Shown: positions 26,253-35,231 of the stretch, one piece after another
Numbering within the stretch: position 1 is the stretch's first letter
Layout of the letters: every line of letters starts with the position of its first letter
Assembly: GCF_015207825.1 (NCBI RefSeq)
Contig: NZ_JADEWC010000003.1
Coordinates: forward strand, 98,724 to 162,723
Direction: 5' to 3'
Length of the DNA stretch: 64,000 bases
Source: Cyanobacterium stanieri LEGE 03274
GTDB lineage: Bacteria > Cyanobacteriota > Cyanobacteriia > Cyanobacteriales > Cyanobacteriaceae
Made by a program: the position numbers and the translations under genes
Notes under the pieces: model-generated
What the model saw: only the letters and a program-made list of their open reading frames with translations
Told to the model about the DNA's origin: nothing
The model's database searches: none

Positions 26253-27992
26253 TTATTCTTCACCGAAAAAATTAGCAAGTAAGGTGCGCTGGTTATCATT
26301 CAATTTATCCATTACCTTCAATTGGTAGCTAAAAACCTTTGCTTTATCCAATGTAACCATCAAACTTTTTAACTCATCCTGATGGAAAATAGTCACTTCA
26401 ATTTCATCACCTTCTTGATAATCCCTTAACCTATCCCCAATATTATCCGCACCAACCCGAAAACCATCGATAGCTAACAATTCATCTCCTGCCTCAATGC
26501 CAACTTTTCCCGCAGGAGAATTAGCATCCACAAAATTAATTTTTTCCATCCCTCCTTCCTTTTGAATCAAAATACCCAAATAAGGATGACTATCCTTGGA
26601 AGTTTTTGCCTCCAACTTTAATCCAAAAGGTTTAAAAAATTCATTAAAAGGTAATTCTTGAGTGCTATTTAAATATAAATCCCAAAACTCCGTTAAATCT
26701 TGCACCGCTACTTCTTCAATAACCCCTTTTAATTCTTCTTCGGTATAACCAATTTCATCAATACCAAAGCGTTGCCACATTTCCCGCATTACATCATCAA
26801 AACACTTTTTACCTCCACTATTTTTGCGGATAATTAAATCTAAAAATAAAGCAATAAATTGTCCTTTAAGATAATAAGAAATTTGATTATTATTACTATA
26901 AGCATCACGGCGATATAACTTAATCCAAGCATCAAAACTTGATTCCCTTAAAGGTTGAATATGTCTGCCAGGTATTGATAAATATTGACTAATATCTTTA
27001 CTTAATAAATCTAACAAAGTCTTACGGGAATAAACCTTGGCACGATAAGGAATAAAAATATCATAATAGCTAGTTACCCCCTCACAAAACCAAAGGGAAG
27101 CCGTGTAATTTTCCTTACTATAATCAAAATTTTCCAACTCCTTGGGGCGAATTCTTTTTACATTCCACAGATGGAAAAATTCATGGGCGACTAACTGCAT
27201 AAAGCGGTTATATTTGTCTTTTTTCCGAAAACCAAAACGAGGATAGTTTAAAACACAACATTTTTTATGCTCTAAACCCCCAAAACCACTTCCAGAAAGA
27301 TGTAGTAAAAAGAAATAATCTTCGTAGGGTAAATCCCCAAATAATTCTTCTTCTTTCTCAATAATTGCCTTAGTATCTTTGATTAATTTTTCTTTATCAA
27401 GATTACCCTTACCCCAAGTTACCCATTGATGAGGTTTATCGGATACCACAAAATTATCAATTTCTTGAGTACCAATTTCAAAGGGGCTATCCACAAGGGT
27501 ATCAAAACAATCAGCACAGAAGGTATTATGACTAATTTTGAGTAGGGATGTTGTCACCTGCCAATCTTTACGGGGAGGGATAATGGAAACGGTATGGGGA
27601 ATATGTTGATATTCGGGAATATAAAAAAACAAAGCAGCACCATTAAAATAACCATGGGTACTATCTAAATGATTAGTTCTAACGGTTAATTCGTTGGCAT
27701 ATATTTTATAACTAATTTTAATTTCTTTGGTGTTTTTTGCTTCTATTTGCCAATGATTTTTAGATTTTTTTTGCCATGTAATTGATTGATTGGTTTTGGC
27801 ATCTAATGCGGAAAATTCTTGTAAATTTTTGGAATATTCCCTTACTAAATAAGATCCAGGTGTCCATACTGGCATTATAATATCAAGTATTTCATCTACC
27901 CAGTTACTAACGGTTAAATTTACCTGAAATAAATGTAATTCAGGATTTTCCATGGAGACTTGATAGTAGATGTCTGGTTGTTGGATATTCAT
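26253..27992 (-). CDS. M61-family metallopeptidase with PDZ domain
   Basis: 579 residues. An N-terminal beta domain (about 1-165) precedes the gluzincin core with the zinc motif HEFFHLWN (His-Glu-x-x-His near residue 268) and the downstream ASLWFCEGVTSYYD containing the third, glutamate ligand. A C-terminal PDZ domain (about 465-555) includes NSPAGKVGIEAGDELLAIDG. The family (glycyl aminopeptidase type) hydrolyses peptides; cellular substrates are unknown. No signal peptide is obvious, so a cytosolic place is likely. The last codons (NQRTLLANFFGEE) overlap a TAAGGTGCGCTGG motif that elsewhere is intergenic, and the stop abuts a repeat tail. Confidence 0.88.
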   Translation of the reverse strand: MNIQQPDIYYQVSMENPELHLFQVNLTVSNWVDEILDIIMPVWTPGSYLVREYSKNLQEFSALDAKTNQSITWQKKSKNHWQIEAKNTKEIKISYKIYANELTVRTNHLDSTHGYFNGAALFFYIPEYQHIPHTVSIIPPRKDWQVTTSLLKISHNTFCADCFDTLVDSPFEIGTQEIDNFVVSDKPHQWVTWGKGNLDKEKLIKDTKAIIEKEEELFGDLPYEDYFFLLHLSGSGFGGLEHKKCCVLNYPRFGFRKKDKYNRFMQLVAHEFFHLWNVKRIRPKELENFDYSKENYTASLWFCEGVTSYYDIFIPYRAKVYSRKTLLDLLSKDISQYLSIPGRHIQPLRESSFDAWIKLYRRDAYSNNNQISYYLKGQFIALFLDLIIRKNSGGKKCFDDVMREMWQRFGIDEIGYTEEELKGVIEEVAVQDLTEFWDLYLNSTQELPFNEFFKPFGLKLEAKTSKDSHPYLGILIQKEGGMEKINFVDANSPAGKVGIEAGDELLAIDGFRVGADNIGDRLRDYQEGDEIEVTIFHQDELKSLMVTLDKAKVFSYQLKVMDKLNDNQRTLLANFFGEE

Positions 27993-28088
27993 TTTTATGT
28001 GATAAGTAGCAGTTTCTTTATTTTAAAGCTACCATTTTGATTCGTAAAATACTCAGATAATACAGGAGTTTTAACTAACCATTACAAA

Positions 28089-29006
28089 CTAGAGAGTTTC
28101 TTTTTTTCGCAGACGCCTGCTCATTCTCATGAAACCCCCCAAGGTAAAAAACATCAATATGTTCTGCCCTTCAGGGATTTCTATGGGTTCATCAACAGCA
28201 ATCACTTCTATCAAATTTGTATTACTTCCAGTTTCTGGAGTTCCAGAATAAACAGCTTTGGAACTACCTTCACGATTTGGATCAACTCCTACACTGGTTG
28301 CCCGTAAACCAAATAATAAGTTATTTCCTTGTCCAGTTCCTGCACTTGTGAAGTCAGTGGCTCTGACCGCTCCAGTGGTAGAGCTAATATGAAATGTTAC
28401 TCTTTGAATATCATCCCTTGCAATACCATTTGTGCCGAATTCTAATCCTAAGTCAAAAGGACCTTCTGGAGTTATAGTGTTAGCCTTAGAACCAGCCGAT
28501 GTTATGTTGTTCAAACTTTTCTCAAAAGAAAAGGATTGATTACCTGAAGTAAGTCCTGAAGCAGAATAATTAGTTAAAATTAAATTATTAAATTGTCCAC
28601 CTGCACCACCAAAGTTAAAGAAAAAACCTCTCAAATCAGCAATAGTTCCGGCTGTGGGCTGTTGAAAATTACTAGAACTTTCGTTTAAAAATTCTTCTAC
28701 AGTAATCACAAACTGTGTCTCGATGGCATTCCCTGAGCCTATATTTCTCAAGCCAACCAAAGCAGAAAGAGGAGTACCTGTAAAAGAGTCGAGACGATAA
28801 CATTGAAAAGCATTTCCTCCATTGGTCGAAAAAGGATTGGCGTTCAGGATATTTCCACTTGCCAAAGCAGTAGTTGCCTGACCTGTAGGACACGCCCCCC
28901 CATTGAATAGCTCAGCAGCTTCTAGTTTGGGCATATTAATCAATAAATGAGTTATGAAGACATAAGTTAAATTGTAAGTTATTCTACAAATAAAATTAGC
29001 TTTCAT
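28089..29006 (-). CDS. Exported protein with PEP-CTERM-like C-terminus
   Basis: 305 residues. The N-terminus is hydrophobic (about 8-25) and ends near LEAAELFNGG, consistent with a signal peptide. The body is Gly/Asn/Thr/Ser-rich and probably beta-structured (about 35-270). The tail reads EPIEIPEGQNILMFFTLGGF and ends RRLRKKE: a Pro-Glu motif, a hydrophobic helix and a basic end. That is the architecture of PEP-CTERM exosortase sorting signals, although the motif is PEG rather than PEP. The protein is thus probably exported and perhaps anchored or processed. No exosortase gene is in the window. It stands alone. Confidence 0.65.
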   Translation of the reverse strand: MKANFICRITYNLTYVFITHLLINMPKLEAAELFNGGACPTGQATTALASGNILNANPFSTNGGNAFQCYRLDSFTGTPLSALVGLRNIGSGNAIETQFVITVEEFLNESSSNFQQPTAGTIADLRGFFFNFGGAGGQFNNLILTNYSASGLTSGNQSFSFEKSLNNITSAGSKANTITPEGPFDLGLEFGTNGIARDDIQRVTFHISSTTGAVRATDFTSAGTGQGNNLLFGLRATSVGVDPNREGSSKAVYSGTPETGSNTNLIEVIAVDEPIEIPEGQNILMFFTLGGFMRMSRRLRKKETL

Positions 29007-29144
29007 TAGATGTTGTTATCTTATCCAAATAATCTACTAATAATAGACTAAAAATATCGAAAAAACTATAAACTTTTGATTAAAAATATTCTAATACTTA
29101 CGTAACCGTGAAAATTATTTATTATTCTTCAATCAATGAATGAT

Positions 29145-29837
29145 TTATTCATTACCCAATTGACCAATAATATGATGTAATTGTTTGATATTTGGTAACA
29201 ACATAGTGTTAGATTCATTGTCAATTTGGACTAGATTTTTATGTTCTAACTTACTGACATTTTGCACACATTCTTCTAGGGATAATAAAGCTAAATCCGC
29301 TAAATCTTGAAGATGAAAATTATAAATTTCCATACCGTTTTCGATGGCTTGTCCATATCTATCGGCAAGGGATAATAAAATAGTGACTAATCGAACTTTA
29401 GTGGCTTGATGGTGGAAGCGGTAATATTCTTGGCACTCTATCACCTTGTTTACCATGGATTTTAATAAGCGATTTTGTATTTGAGCATCTCTGAATAATA
29501 CTTGGATAAATCTCTGGGCGGAGATGGTAAACATTTCCACATCAGAAATACTTAATACCTGACTATGAAAATTAGTGTTACCCAAAATACCTATTTCACC
29601 CACAAAACCACCTTTGCCGATGATTTCGATGGTGATGGGTTGTCCTCCATAAAAACGCTGTACTTTGATCCAGCCTGAGGAAATTAGATAAAAACAACTA
29701 CCCCAATCATCTTGGGAAATAATGACTTCTCCTCTTTCATAGGTTTTGGTATCTAGTAGTTTAATAACCGATTCGAGGGTTTCATCACTAAGGTTATGAA
29801 AAAGAGGAAAAAGTTCGGCAAGTTCTTGCGTCTCCAT
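29145..29837 (-). CDS. Crp/Fnr-family transcriptional regulator
   Basis: 230 residues: a cyclic-nucleotide-binding-like beta barrel (about 10-120; SCFYLISSGWIKVQRF and GGFVGEIGILGN), a dimer helix and a C-terminal winged HTH (about 150-225; LQDLADLALLSLEECVQNVSKLEHKNLV). The phosphate-binding cassette after GEIGILGN lacks the Arg-Ser/Thr pair that contacts cAMP in CRP (NFHSQVLS instead), so ligand binding may differ or be absent. The target genes are unknown. It is divergent from sat across a 167-bp gap, so it could control sat, though no operator was identified. Confidence 0.85.
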   Translation of the reverse strand: METQELAELFPLFHNLSDETLESVIKLLDTKTYERGEVIISQDDWGSCFYLISSGWIKVQRFYGGQPITIEIIGKGGFVGEIGILGNTNFHSQVLSISDVEMFTISAQRFIQVLFRDAQIQNRLLKSMVNKVIECQEYYRFHHQATKVRLVTILLSLADRYGQAIENGMEIYNFHLQDLADLALLSLEECVQNVSKLEHKNLVQIDNESNTMLLPNIKQLHHIIGQLGNE

Positions 29838-30004
29838 GGAGTATTGATTAAAGAATAGTTTTTTCTTTAAGAGTTTAGGATTACTGCATTTTACTTGATT
29901 TTTTCCTTTTCGGTCAACTCTTGGTTGACATTAGAGGGTTAGGAAAAATGCTCATTGCTTGATAGGATAAAACGTGGCTAATTTTTAACTTTTATTAAAA
30001 TTTT

Positions 30005-31171
30005 ATGACTAAAATTGAAGAAACCATCCCCGCCCATGGTGGTAAATTAATAAATAGGTTGGCAACTACTGCCGAGAGAGATGAATTTATGGCTCAGGCG
30101 GATAAACTGCCTAGGGTTCAACTTGATGAAAGGGCAACTTCTGATTTGGTGATGATTGCGATCGGTGGTTTTAGTCCTTTGCAGGGATTTATGGAGCAGG
30201 ATGACTACGAAAATGTAGTTGATAATATGCGCCTTAAAAATGACTTACCTTGGTCTGTACCTGTTACCCTTTCTGTAACTGAGGAAGTGGCAGAGCCTTT
30301 AAAAGAAGGCGGTTGGGTTCGTTTAGATGATGCTAATGGTAGATTTATTGGGGTTTTAGAACTTACCCAGAAGTATCGTTACAATAAAACCCATGAGGCT
30401 GTTAAAGTGTATGGTACTGATGAGGATAAACATCCCGGGGTAAAGGTGGTTTATGAGCAGGGAGAAATCAATCTTGCTGGCCCTATTTGGTTGTTACAAA
30501 GGGATGACCATCCTCTTTTCCCGAAATATCAAATTGATCCTGCCCAGTCTCGCAAGTTGTTTTTGGAAAGGGGTTGGAAAACTGTGGTTGGTTTCCAGAC
30601 TCGTAACCCTATCCACCGCGCCCATGAGTACATCCAAAAGTGTGCTTTGGAAACGGTTGATGGTTTATTTCTCCATCCTTTGGTGGGTGCAACTAAGAGT
30701 GATGATGTCCCTGCGGATGTGAGAATGCGTTGTTATGAGATTATGATGGACAAGTATTTCCCCCAAAACAGGGTGATTTTGGCGATTAATCCTTCGGCGA
30801 TGCGTTATGCGGGCCCTCGAGAGGCGATTTTCCATGCTTTGATTCGTAAGAATTATGGCTGTACTCATTTTATTGTGGGTCGTGATCATGCTGGGGTTGG
30901 TGACTATTATGGTACTTATGATGCTCAGTTAATTTTTGATGAGTTTGAACCCGGGGAATTGGGTATTACGCCCATGAAGTTTGAACACGCTTTTTATTGT
31001 AAGCGCACTGAGCAGATGGCGACTTCTAAAACCAGTCCTTCTAGCCCTGAGGAAAGGGTTCATCTTTCGGGTACTAAGGTAAGGGAGATGTTGAGACGTG
31101 GTGAGTTGCCCCCTCCTCAATTTTCTCGCCCTGAGGTGGCTGCGGAGTTGGCTAAGGCTATGCACCGTTAA
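30005..31171 (+). CDS. sat: ATP sulfurylase (sulfate adenylyltransferase)
   Basis: 388 residues, typical length of the single-chain bacterial ATP sulfurylase. Active-site motifs: [12 protein letters not shown] (near residue 198) with the HxxH-like nucleotide site, and [17 protein letters not shown]. The C-terminus has [18 protein letters not shown]. It makes adenylyl sulfate from sulfate and ATP, the first step of sulfate assimilation. It is not next to cys genes. A GGTGGGCATTGCCCACC hairpin lies 15 bp after the stop. Confidence 0.96.
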   Translation: MTKIEETIPAHGGKLINRLATTAERDEFMAQADKLPRVQLDERATSDLVMIAIGGFSPLQGFMEQDDYENVVDNMRLKNDLPWSVPVTLSVTEEVAEPLKEGGWVRLDDANGRFIGVLELTQKYRYNKTHEAVKVYGTDEDKHPGVKVVYEQGEINLAGPIWLLQRDDHPLFPKYQIDPAQSRKLFLERGWKTVVGFQTRNPIHRAHEYIQKCALETVDGLFLHPLVGATKSDDVPADVRMRCYEIMMDKYFPQNRVILAINPSAMRYAGPREAIFHALIRKNYGCTHFIVGRDHAGVGDYYGTYDAQLIFDEFEPGELGITPMKFEHAFYCKRTEQMATSKTSPSSPEERVHLSGTKVREMLRRGELPPPQFSRPEVAAELAKAMHR

Positions 31172-31185
31172 TTTTTGATTGTTTT

Positions 31186-31202
31186 GGTGGGCATTGCCCA
31201 CC
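31186..31202. repeat. GGTGGGC hairpin after sat
   Basis: GGTGGGCATTGCCCACC, a perfect palindromic stem without a following T run on the + strand. Confidence 0.6.
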
Positions 31203-31309
31203 TTGGTGAATTGGGATAGTGTAAAGTCACTATGGTGGTTGCTTAGTAACCTTATATTTCATTTGTGAATATTCAATTTATGTCATTGATTTAATAAAAA
31301 TCCTCAGGA

Positions 31310-32215
31310 CTATTCATTAAGTTTAAAGACTTTTCCATTCATTAATACTCGACTGATGCCTTTTGATTGGAGACAGGATACGGTTTTTTCAATAATTCTG
31401 GTATCAGGTACTTTGATAACTTTACCGCGGCGATCGCAAAACCTTTTGGCAACACGATGATTTTCAAAAATGGGTAGGGTTTTTTGATTGATTTCTTCTT
31501 GGGGTATATTTCCTAACTCGGCGAAGTCTTTGAGAGGACGTGTCATTAGTTCTGCGGTGCGATCTATTGCTAGATAACAGTTACGGTTAAATTTAGCTTG
31601 GGAAAGGGGTAGGACGATAAGTTCTCGAACTTCTATTTTGATTTCTGTTTCTTCTTCTTCAAAGTCATCTTCTTCGTCTTCGTCGTCTTCTTCTTCGACT
31701 ATTTCTTCTCCAAACATTTCTTGGGCAGTGTTGACGGATTCTAAGTTTTTGTTATCGTCATCTTCATCATCTTCGTCAATGTTTGTGGGTTGTGAGTCGG
31801 GAGGGTTATCGGGGGTTTTTTTGGTTTTTAAAATTGGTTTTTCTACGGTTTCTTCGGGATTTTTTTCAGTAGTGCTAGGGGTTTCCTCTTGTTCTGGATT
31901 CGTGGTAGTTTGATTTTCTTGTACTTCTTCTATTTCTAGTTTTTGTTGATTGGTAGTGGGTGATTCTTTTTTGGATTGTTCTGATTTTACGTTTTTAGTT
32001 TTCTTTTTGGAGTTGTTGGAGTTGCTACGGGCAAGGCGCTTTTGCTGAATTAGGGAGTCATATTCTTCTTGGGAAAGACTCATTTTTAAAAAACGGCTGA
32101 CAGTGGAGTTACTTACTCCGTAGCGATCTGCTAAGGTAGATGATGTTGCATCTGTGTTACGATACAAGTCTAAGATTTCCGTGCGATCGCCTTCAGATAG
32201 TTTTCTGGGACTCAT
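31310..32215 (-). CDS. HTH protein with long acidic linker
   Basis: 301 residues. An N-terminal helix-turn-helix (about 1-50; DRTEILDLYRNTDATSSTLA followed by DRYGVSNSTVSRFLK) resembles transposase or Hin-type DNA-binding heads. It leads to a Gln/Lys/Thr-rich stretch and a strikingly acidic run (about 145-195, many Glu/Asp). A folded C-terminal part (about 200-301) ends RVLMNGKVFKLNE. No transposase catalytic domain and no inverted repeats are visible. A conserved cyanobacterial DNA-binding protein seems more likely than a mobile element; function unknown. The codon pattern of the acidic tract (GAA/GAT) creates a Ser-rich shadow frame on the other strand. Confidence 0.7.
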   Translation of the reverse strand: MSPRKLSEGDRTEILDLYRNTDATSSTLADRYGVSNSTVSRFLKMSLSQEEYDSLIQQKRLARSNSNNSKKKTKNVKSEQSKKESPTTNQQKLEIEEVQENQTTTNPEQEETPSTTEKNPEETVEKPILKTKKTPDNPPDSQPTNIDEDDEDDDNKNLESVNTAQEMFGEEIVEEEDDEDEEDDFEEEETEIKIEVRELIVLPLSQAKFNRNCYLAIDRTAELMTRPLKDFAELGNIPQEEINQKTLPIFENHRVAKRFCDRRGKVIKVPDTRIIEKTVSCLQSKGISRVLMNGKVFKLNE

Positions 32216-32382
32216 AATGCCAACCCTAGGTATTTTTTAAAACATGGTCTAATTCACTGCCTTTAATAATTTGACTCATCAATGGCTAATTTGTCAAGAA
32301 TGGGTTATTTTTAGTAGCTGGGGATGATGTTAAAATTTTGCAGGGTGAGCAATATTGTCACCCATGAAAGCAGATAATTTAA

Positions 32383-32883
32383 TTAATATGATAAGCTAGG
32401 ACATTGGCCTAAATAGTAATTAGTTGCTAACTCTTTGAGGATAAAATCTGCCACATCCCCACGGGAAATCATCAGTTTAGATGTCTTGTCTTGATTAGAA
32501 AAACCATGACGATATTTACCAGTGCGATCGCCCTTAACAAAAGCTCCAGGACGAATAATAGTCCACTGTAAACAACTCTGTTTAACAATTTCTTCCTGCT
32601 TTTGATGATCAGCAAAAACATTTCGTAAAATGAACCCAAACATAATATATTTCCAATAAAAGTCGAGATTACTCCAACTATCTCCGGCCCCTAAAGTTGT
32701 CTGACAAATAAACCTGCTAACACCCCATTTATTCATCGCCTTAATAATATGCTGTGTACCTTGTGAGCGCACATTTCCCGTCAACTGATGTCCAGAACCT
32801 AATGTACAAACGACCGCATCCTGATGCTTTACCGCTTTTTCTACAGTGGCTAAATCTAAAACATCCCCTGATAATATTTTCAT
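32383..32883 (-). pseudogene. NAD(P)-binding NmrA/SDR-like protein, N-terminally truncated
   Basis: The 166-residue frame starts MKILSGDVLDLATVEKAVKH, which corresponds to about residue 45-50 of normal NAD(P)-dependent epimerase/NmrA-like proteins. The glycine-rich GATG loop and the first beta-alpha-beta unit are missing. In-frame stop TAA lies two codons upstream of the ATG. In another frame just upstream a weak remnant (ESILLNHGVEYDSMTR) resembles the missing helix and strand, suggesting a decayed 5' end. The rest (VVCTLGSG, KWGVSRFICQTTLGAG, WTIIRPGAF) is well kept. Without the dinucleotide loop, activity is doubtful. Confidence 0.6.
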
Positions 32884-33476
32884 GTTTTAATTTGTCGGGT
32901 CATTGAATCATATTCCACACCATGATTAAGTAATATTGATTCGATAATTTATGGATAGAATTTTTATTCTACGAAGAATATATTTGACTCGGGTTATAAT
33001 ATTCAATCCACTATTTTATAAAGGTTTAAGTCCATAATATCTCATTTATTTATACATCATTTATAGTTGCCATCTTTGCAGTTATTATTTAAAATTTGAC
33101 TCAATATTGATACTTATGCTATGATTAAAGTCAGTTAAATTGCCCTATTAATTGAGTGGTTTAAATGACTAAACTTGAAGGTAACTTATAATACATAAAT
33201 GTGTTTATTAATTTTAAAGTACCATAATTAAAAACATTATTTATTATTTTAAAACAAGCTAATCTATTTATTATAATTAAAGCTATCTTCTTTGATAATA
33301 GTCCTAGAAACAATATAAAATTACCCTTTAGTAGAGTATAAACAATGAAAAACAGTTATTATTATGTACATAGATACTGAACAAAAAAACTAAAAAAGTT
33401 AAATTCTATTAAATAAAAACTATCAATTATAATAATTGAAACAAAAATACCGTAATTATTCCTAAAACATAAAAAT
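32884..33476. other. AT-rich leader region of ggpS
   Basis: 593 very AT-rich bases with no convincing gene. The first part contains the decayed start of the SDR-like gene. A 12-codon frame (33345-33380, MKNSYYYVHRY) is too weak to call. The region probably carries the salt-responsive promoter of ggpS. I found no recognisable ggpR ORF, the small overlapping regulator known from Synechocystis 6803. Confidence 0.4.
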
Positions 33477-34958
33477 ATGAAATCATCCTTAGTAATTCTT
33501 TATCATCGTCAACCCTACGACGAAGTAATTGAAAACGGAAAAACTTTTTATCGTGACAAAAAAAGTCCTAATGGCATCGTACCAACCTTAAGAAGTTTCT
33601 TTAACAGTGTGGATAAAGGGACTTGGATTGCATGGCGACAAGTTTCTAAAAAAGAACAATCGAGCTTCCAAGAAAGAGTACAAGTAGAACAAGAAGGTTC
33701 TAACTATAGCGTGTTGCGTATTCCTTTATCTCCTAATCAAGTAAAGGAGTTCTACCATATTACTTCTAAGGAGGCATTTTGGCCGATTCTCCACTCTTTC
33801 CCCTATCATTTCACTTCTGAATCTTCTGAGTGGGAAAACTTTAAGGAAATCAACCGACTATTTGCTGAGGCGGCTTGTAAGGAAGCAGCTGACGATGCCT
33901 TAATTTGGGTACATGACTATAATTTATGGTTAGCCCCTAAGTATATTAGGGAAATGAAACCTAATGCTAGAATTGCATTTTTCCATCATACTCCTTTCCC
34001 TTCAGTGGATGTATTTAATATTCTTCCTTGGCGCGAGGAAATTGTTTCTAGCTTGTTATGTTGTGATGTGGTTGGCTTCCATATCCCTCGCTATGCGGAA
34101 AATTTTGTTAATGTAACCCGCAGTTTATTACCTGTGGAAGTATTGGAAAGACAGCCTGTGCAAGGACATTTTACGACTTCTGGAACTGCTTTAGCCGAGC
34201 CAGAAATGGTAACTAAGTTGGGCTACAACGGGCAAGAGGTGACTATCGATGCTTTCCCTGTGGGTACTAATCCTGATTATATTGCCTCTGTGTTAGCCAC
34301 TCCTGAGGCGCAGAAAAAATATGAAGAAATTAAGGAGGAGTTACACGGACGAAAATTAATTATTGCCGCTGGTAGAATTGATTATGTGAAGGGTAATCAG
34401 GAGATGTTGGAGGCTTTTGGTCGTTTGTTAGAACGTCGCCCTGAGTTACATGGTAAGGTTAATTTCCTTGTTAGTTGTGTGTCGGCGGCTGCCGGTATGC
34501 GGGTATATAAGACTACTCAAAATAAAATTGAACAGTTAGTGGGGCAGATTAATGGTAAGTTTGCCCGTTTGGATTGGACTCCGATTATTTTGTTTACCCA
34601 GCCTATTCCTTTTACTGATTTATTGGCTTATTATAAGGCGGCGGATATTTGTTGGACTACTCCTTTGCGAGATGGTTTGAATTTGGTGGCTAAGGAATAT
34701 ATTTCGGCTCACAAGGATGAAAGTGGGGTGTTAATTCTTTCTGAGTTTGTGGGTGCGGCGGTGGAATTACCTCAAGCGCTGTTAACTAATCCCTATTCGG
34801 TTACTCGTATGGATACAGCTATTGATCGGGCTTTGGAGATGCCTGAGGATGAACAAAAAGAGCGTATAGAAGCTATGTATAAGACTGTTTCTACCTATGA
34901 TGTGAAGTATTGGGGCGATCGCCTCTTAAAAGTATTTGGTAACATTCCAACTAAATAA
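33477..34958 (+). CDS. ggpS: Glucosylglycerol-phosphate synthase
   Basis: 493 residues, a GT20-family enzyme. It shares the trehalose-phosphate-synthase fold motifs: IWVHDYNLWLAPKYIREMKP, AFFHHTPFPSVDVFNILPWR, GRIDYVKGNQEMLEAFGRLL and TPLRDGLNLVAKEYISAH. The N-terminus (SLVILYHRQPYDEV) and the region between are those of GgpS rather than OtsA. It joins ADP-glucose and glycerol-3-phosphate to glucosylglycerol phosphate, the main compatible solute of moderately halotolerant cyanobacteria. It has a long 5' region and its own terminator. The presence of this gene suggests a brackish or marine lifestyle. Confidence 0.95.
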   Translation: MKSSLVILYHRQPYDEVIENGKTFYRDKKSPNGIVPTLRSFFNSVDKGTWIAWRQVSKKEQSSFQERVQVEQEGSNYSVLRIPLSPNQVKEFYHITSKEAFWPILHSFPYHFTSESSEWENFKEINRLFAEAACKEAADDALIWVHDYNLWLAPKYIREMKPNARIAFFHHTPFPSVDVFNILPWREEIVSSLLCCDVVGFHIPRYAENFVNVTRSLLPVEVLERQPVQGHFTTSGTALAEPEMVTKLGYNGQEVTIDAFPVGTNPDYIASVLATPEAQKKYEEIKEELHGRKLIIAAGRIDYVKGNQEMLEAFGRLLERRPELHGKVNFLVSCVSAAAGMRVYKTTQNKIEQLVGQINGKFARLDWTPIILFTQPIPFTDLLAYYKAADICWTTPLRDGLNLVAKEYISAHKDESGVLILSEFVGAAVELPQALLTNPYSVTRMDTAIDRALEMPEDEQKERIEAMYKTVSTYDVKYWGDRLLKVFGNIPTK

Positions 34959-34990
34959 ATATCATTTTTTTGATAGATAAATAAACAGTG

Positions 34991-35017
34991 GGGGGATAAT
35001 ATTTCCCCCTCTTTTTT
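34991..35017 (+). terminator. Terminator of ggpS
   Basis: GGGGGATAATATTTCCCCC followed by TCTTTTTT, 33 bp after the stop. Confidence 0.9.
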
Positions 35018-35033
35018 ATGGGGAGAAAAACTA

Positions 35034-35231
35034 TTTTAACCTGAGTTCGGGATAAAATTTATAGTCTTGTAAAGGCGTGAATAATTGACAATTGACAATT
35101 GACAATGAATAATTGAACTATTTTACTCTTACTCCTCATCTCCCATACTCCCCATCCCCTGCAATCTGTACGGAAGTACCATGGTAAGTCCCCTACCATA
35201 CTGACAAATTCCAAACTGAGGTTATTTTAAT
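35034..35231 (+). repeat. MITE-like element, copy B2 (contains the sulfotransferase stop)
   Basis: About 198 bp from TATTTTAACCTGAGTTCGGG to CAAACTGAGGTTATTTTAA, with terminal inverted repeats AACCTGAGTT/AACTGAGGTT. Internal TTGACAA tandem repeats and CATACTCCCC match copy B1 (18708-18920). The TAA of the neighbouring sulfotransferase gene (35222-35224) lies inside its right end. Confidence 0.8.

Noticed and set aside
31638..31913. Ser-rich 91-residue frame opposite the acidic HTH protein
   Set aside because: It is the mirror of GAA/GAT codons in the acidic run (TCT/TCA on the other strand), not an independent gene.
31310..32215. Acidic HTH gene as a transposase of an insertion sequence
   Set aside because: No DDE or HUH catalytic motif and no flanking inverted repeats.
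33345..33380. 12-codon frame upstream of ggpS
   Set aside because: No Shine-Dalgarno, not coupled to the ggpS start, expected by chance in AT-rich DNA.
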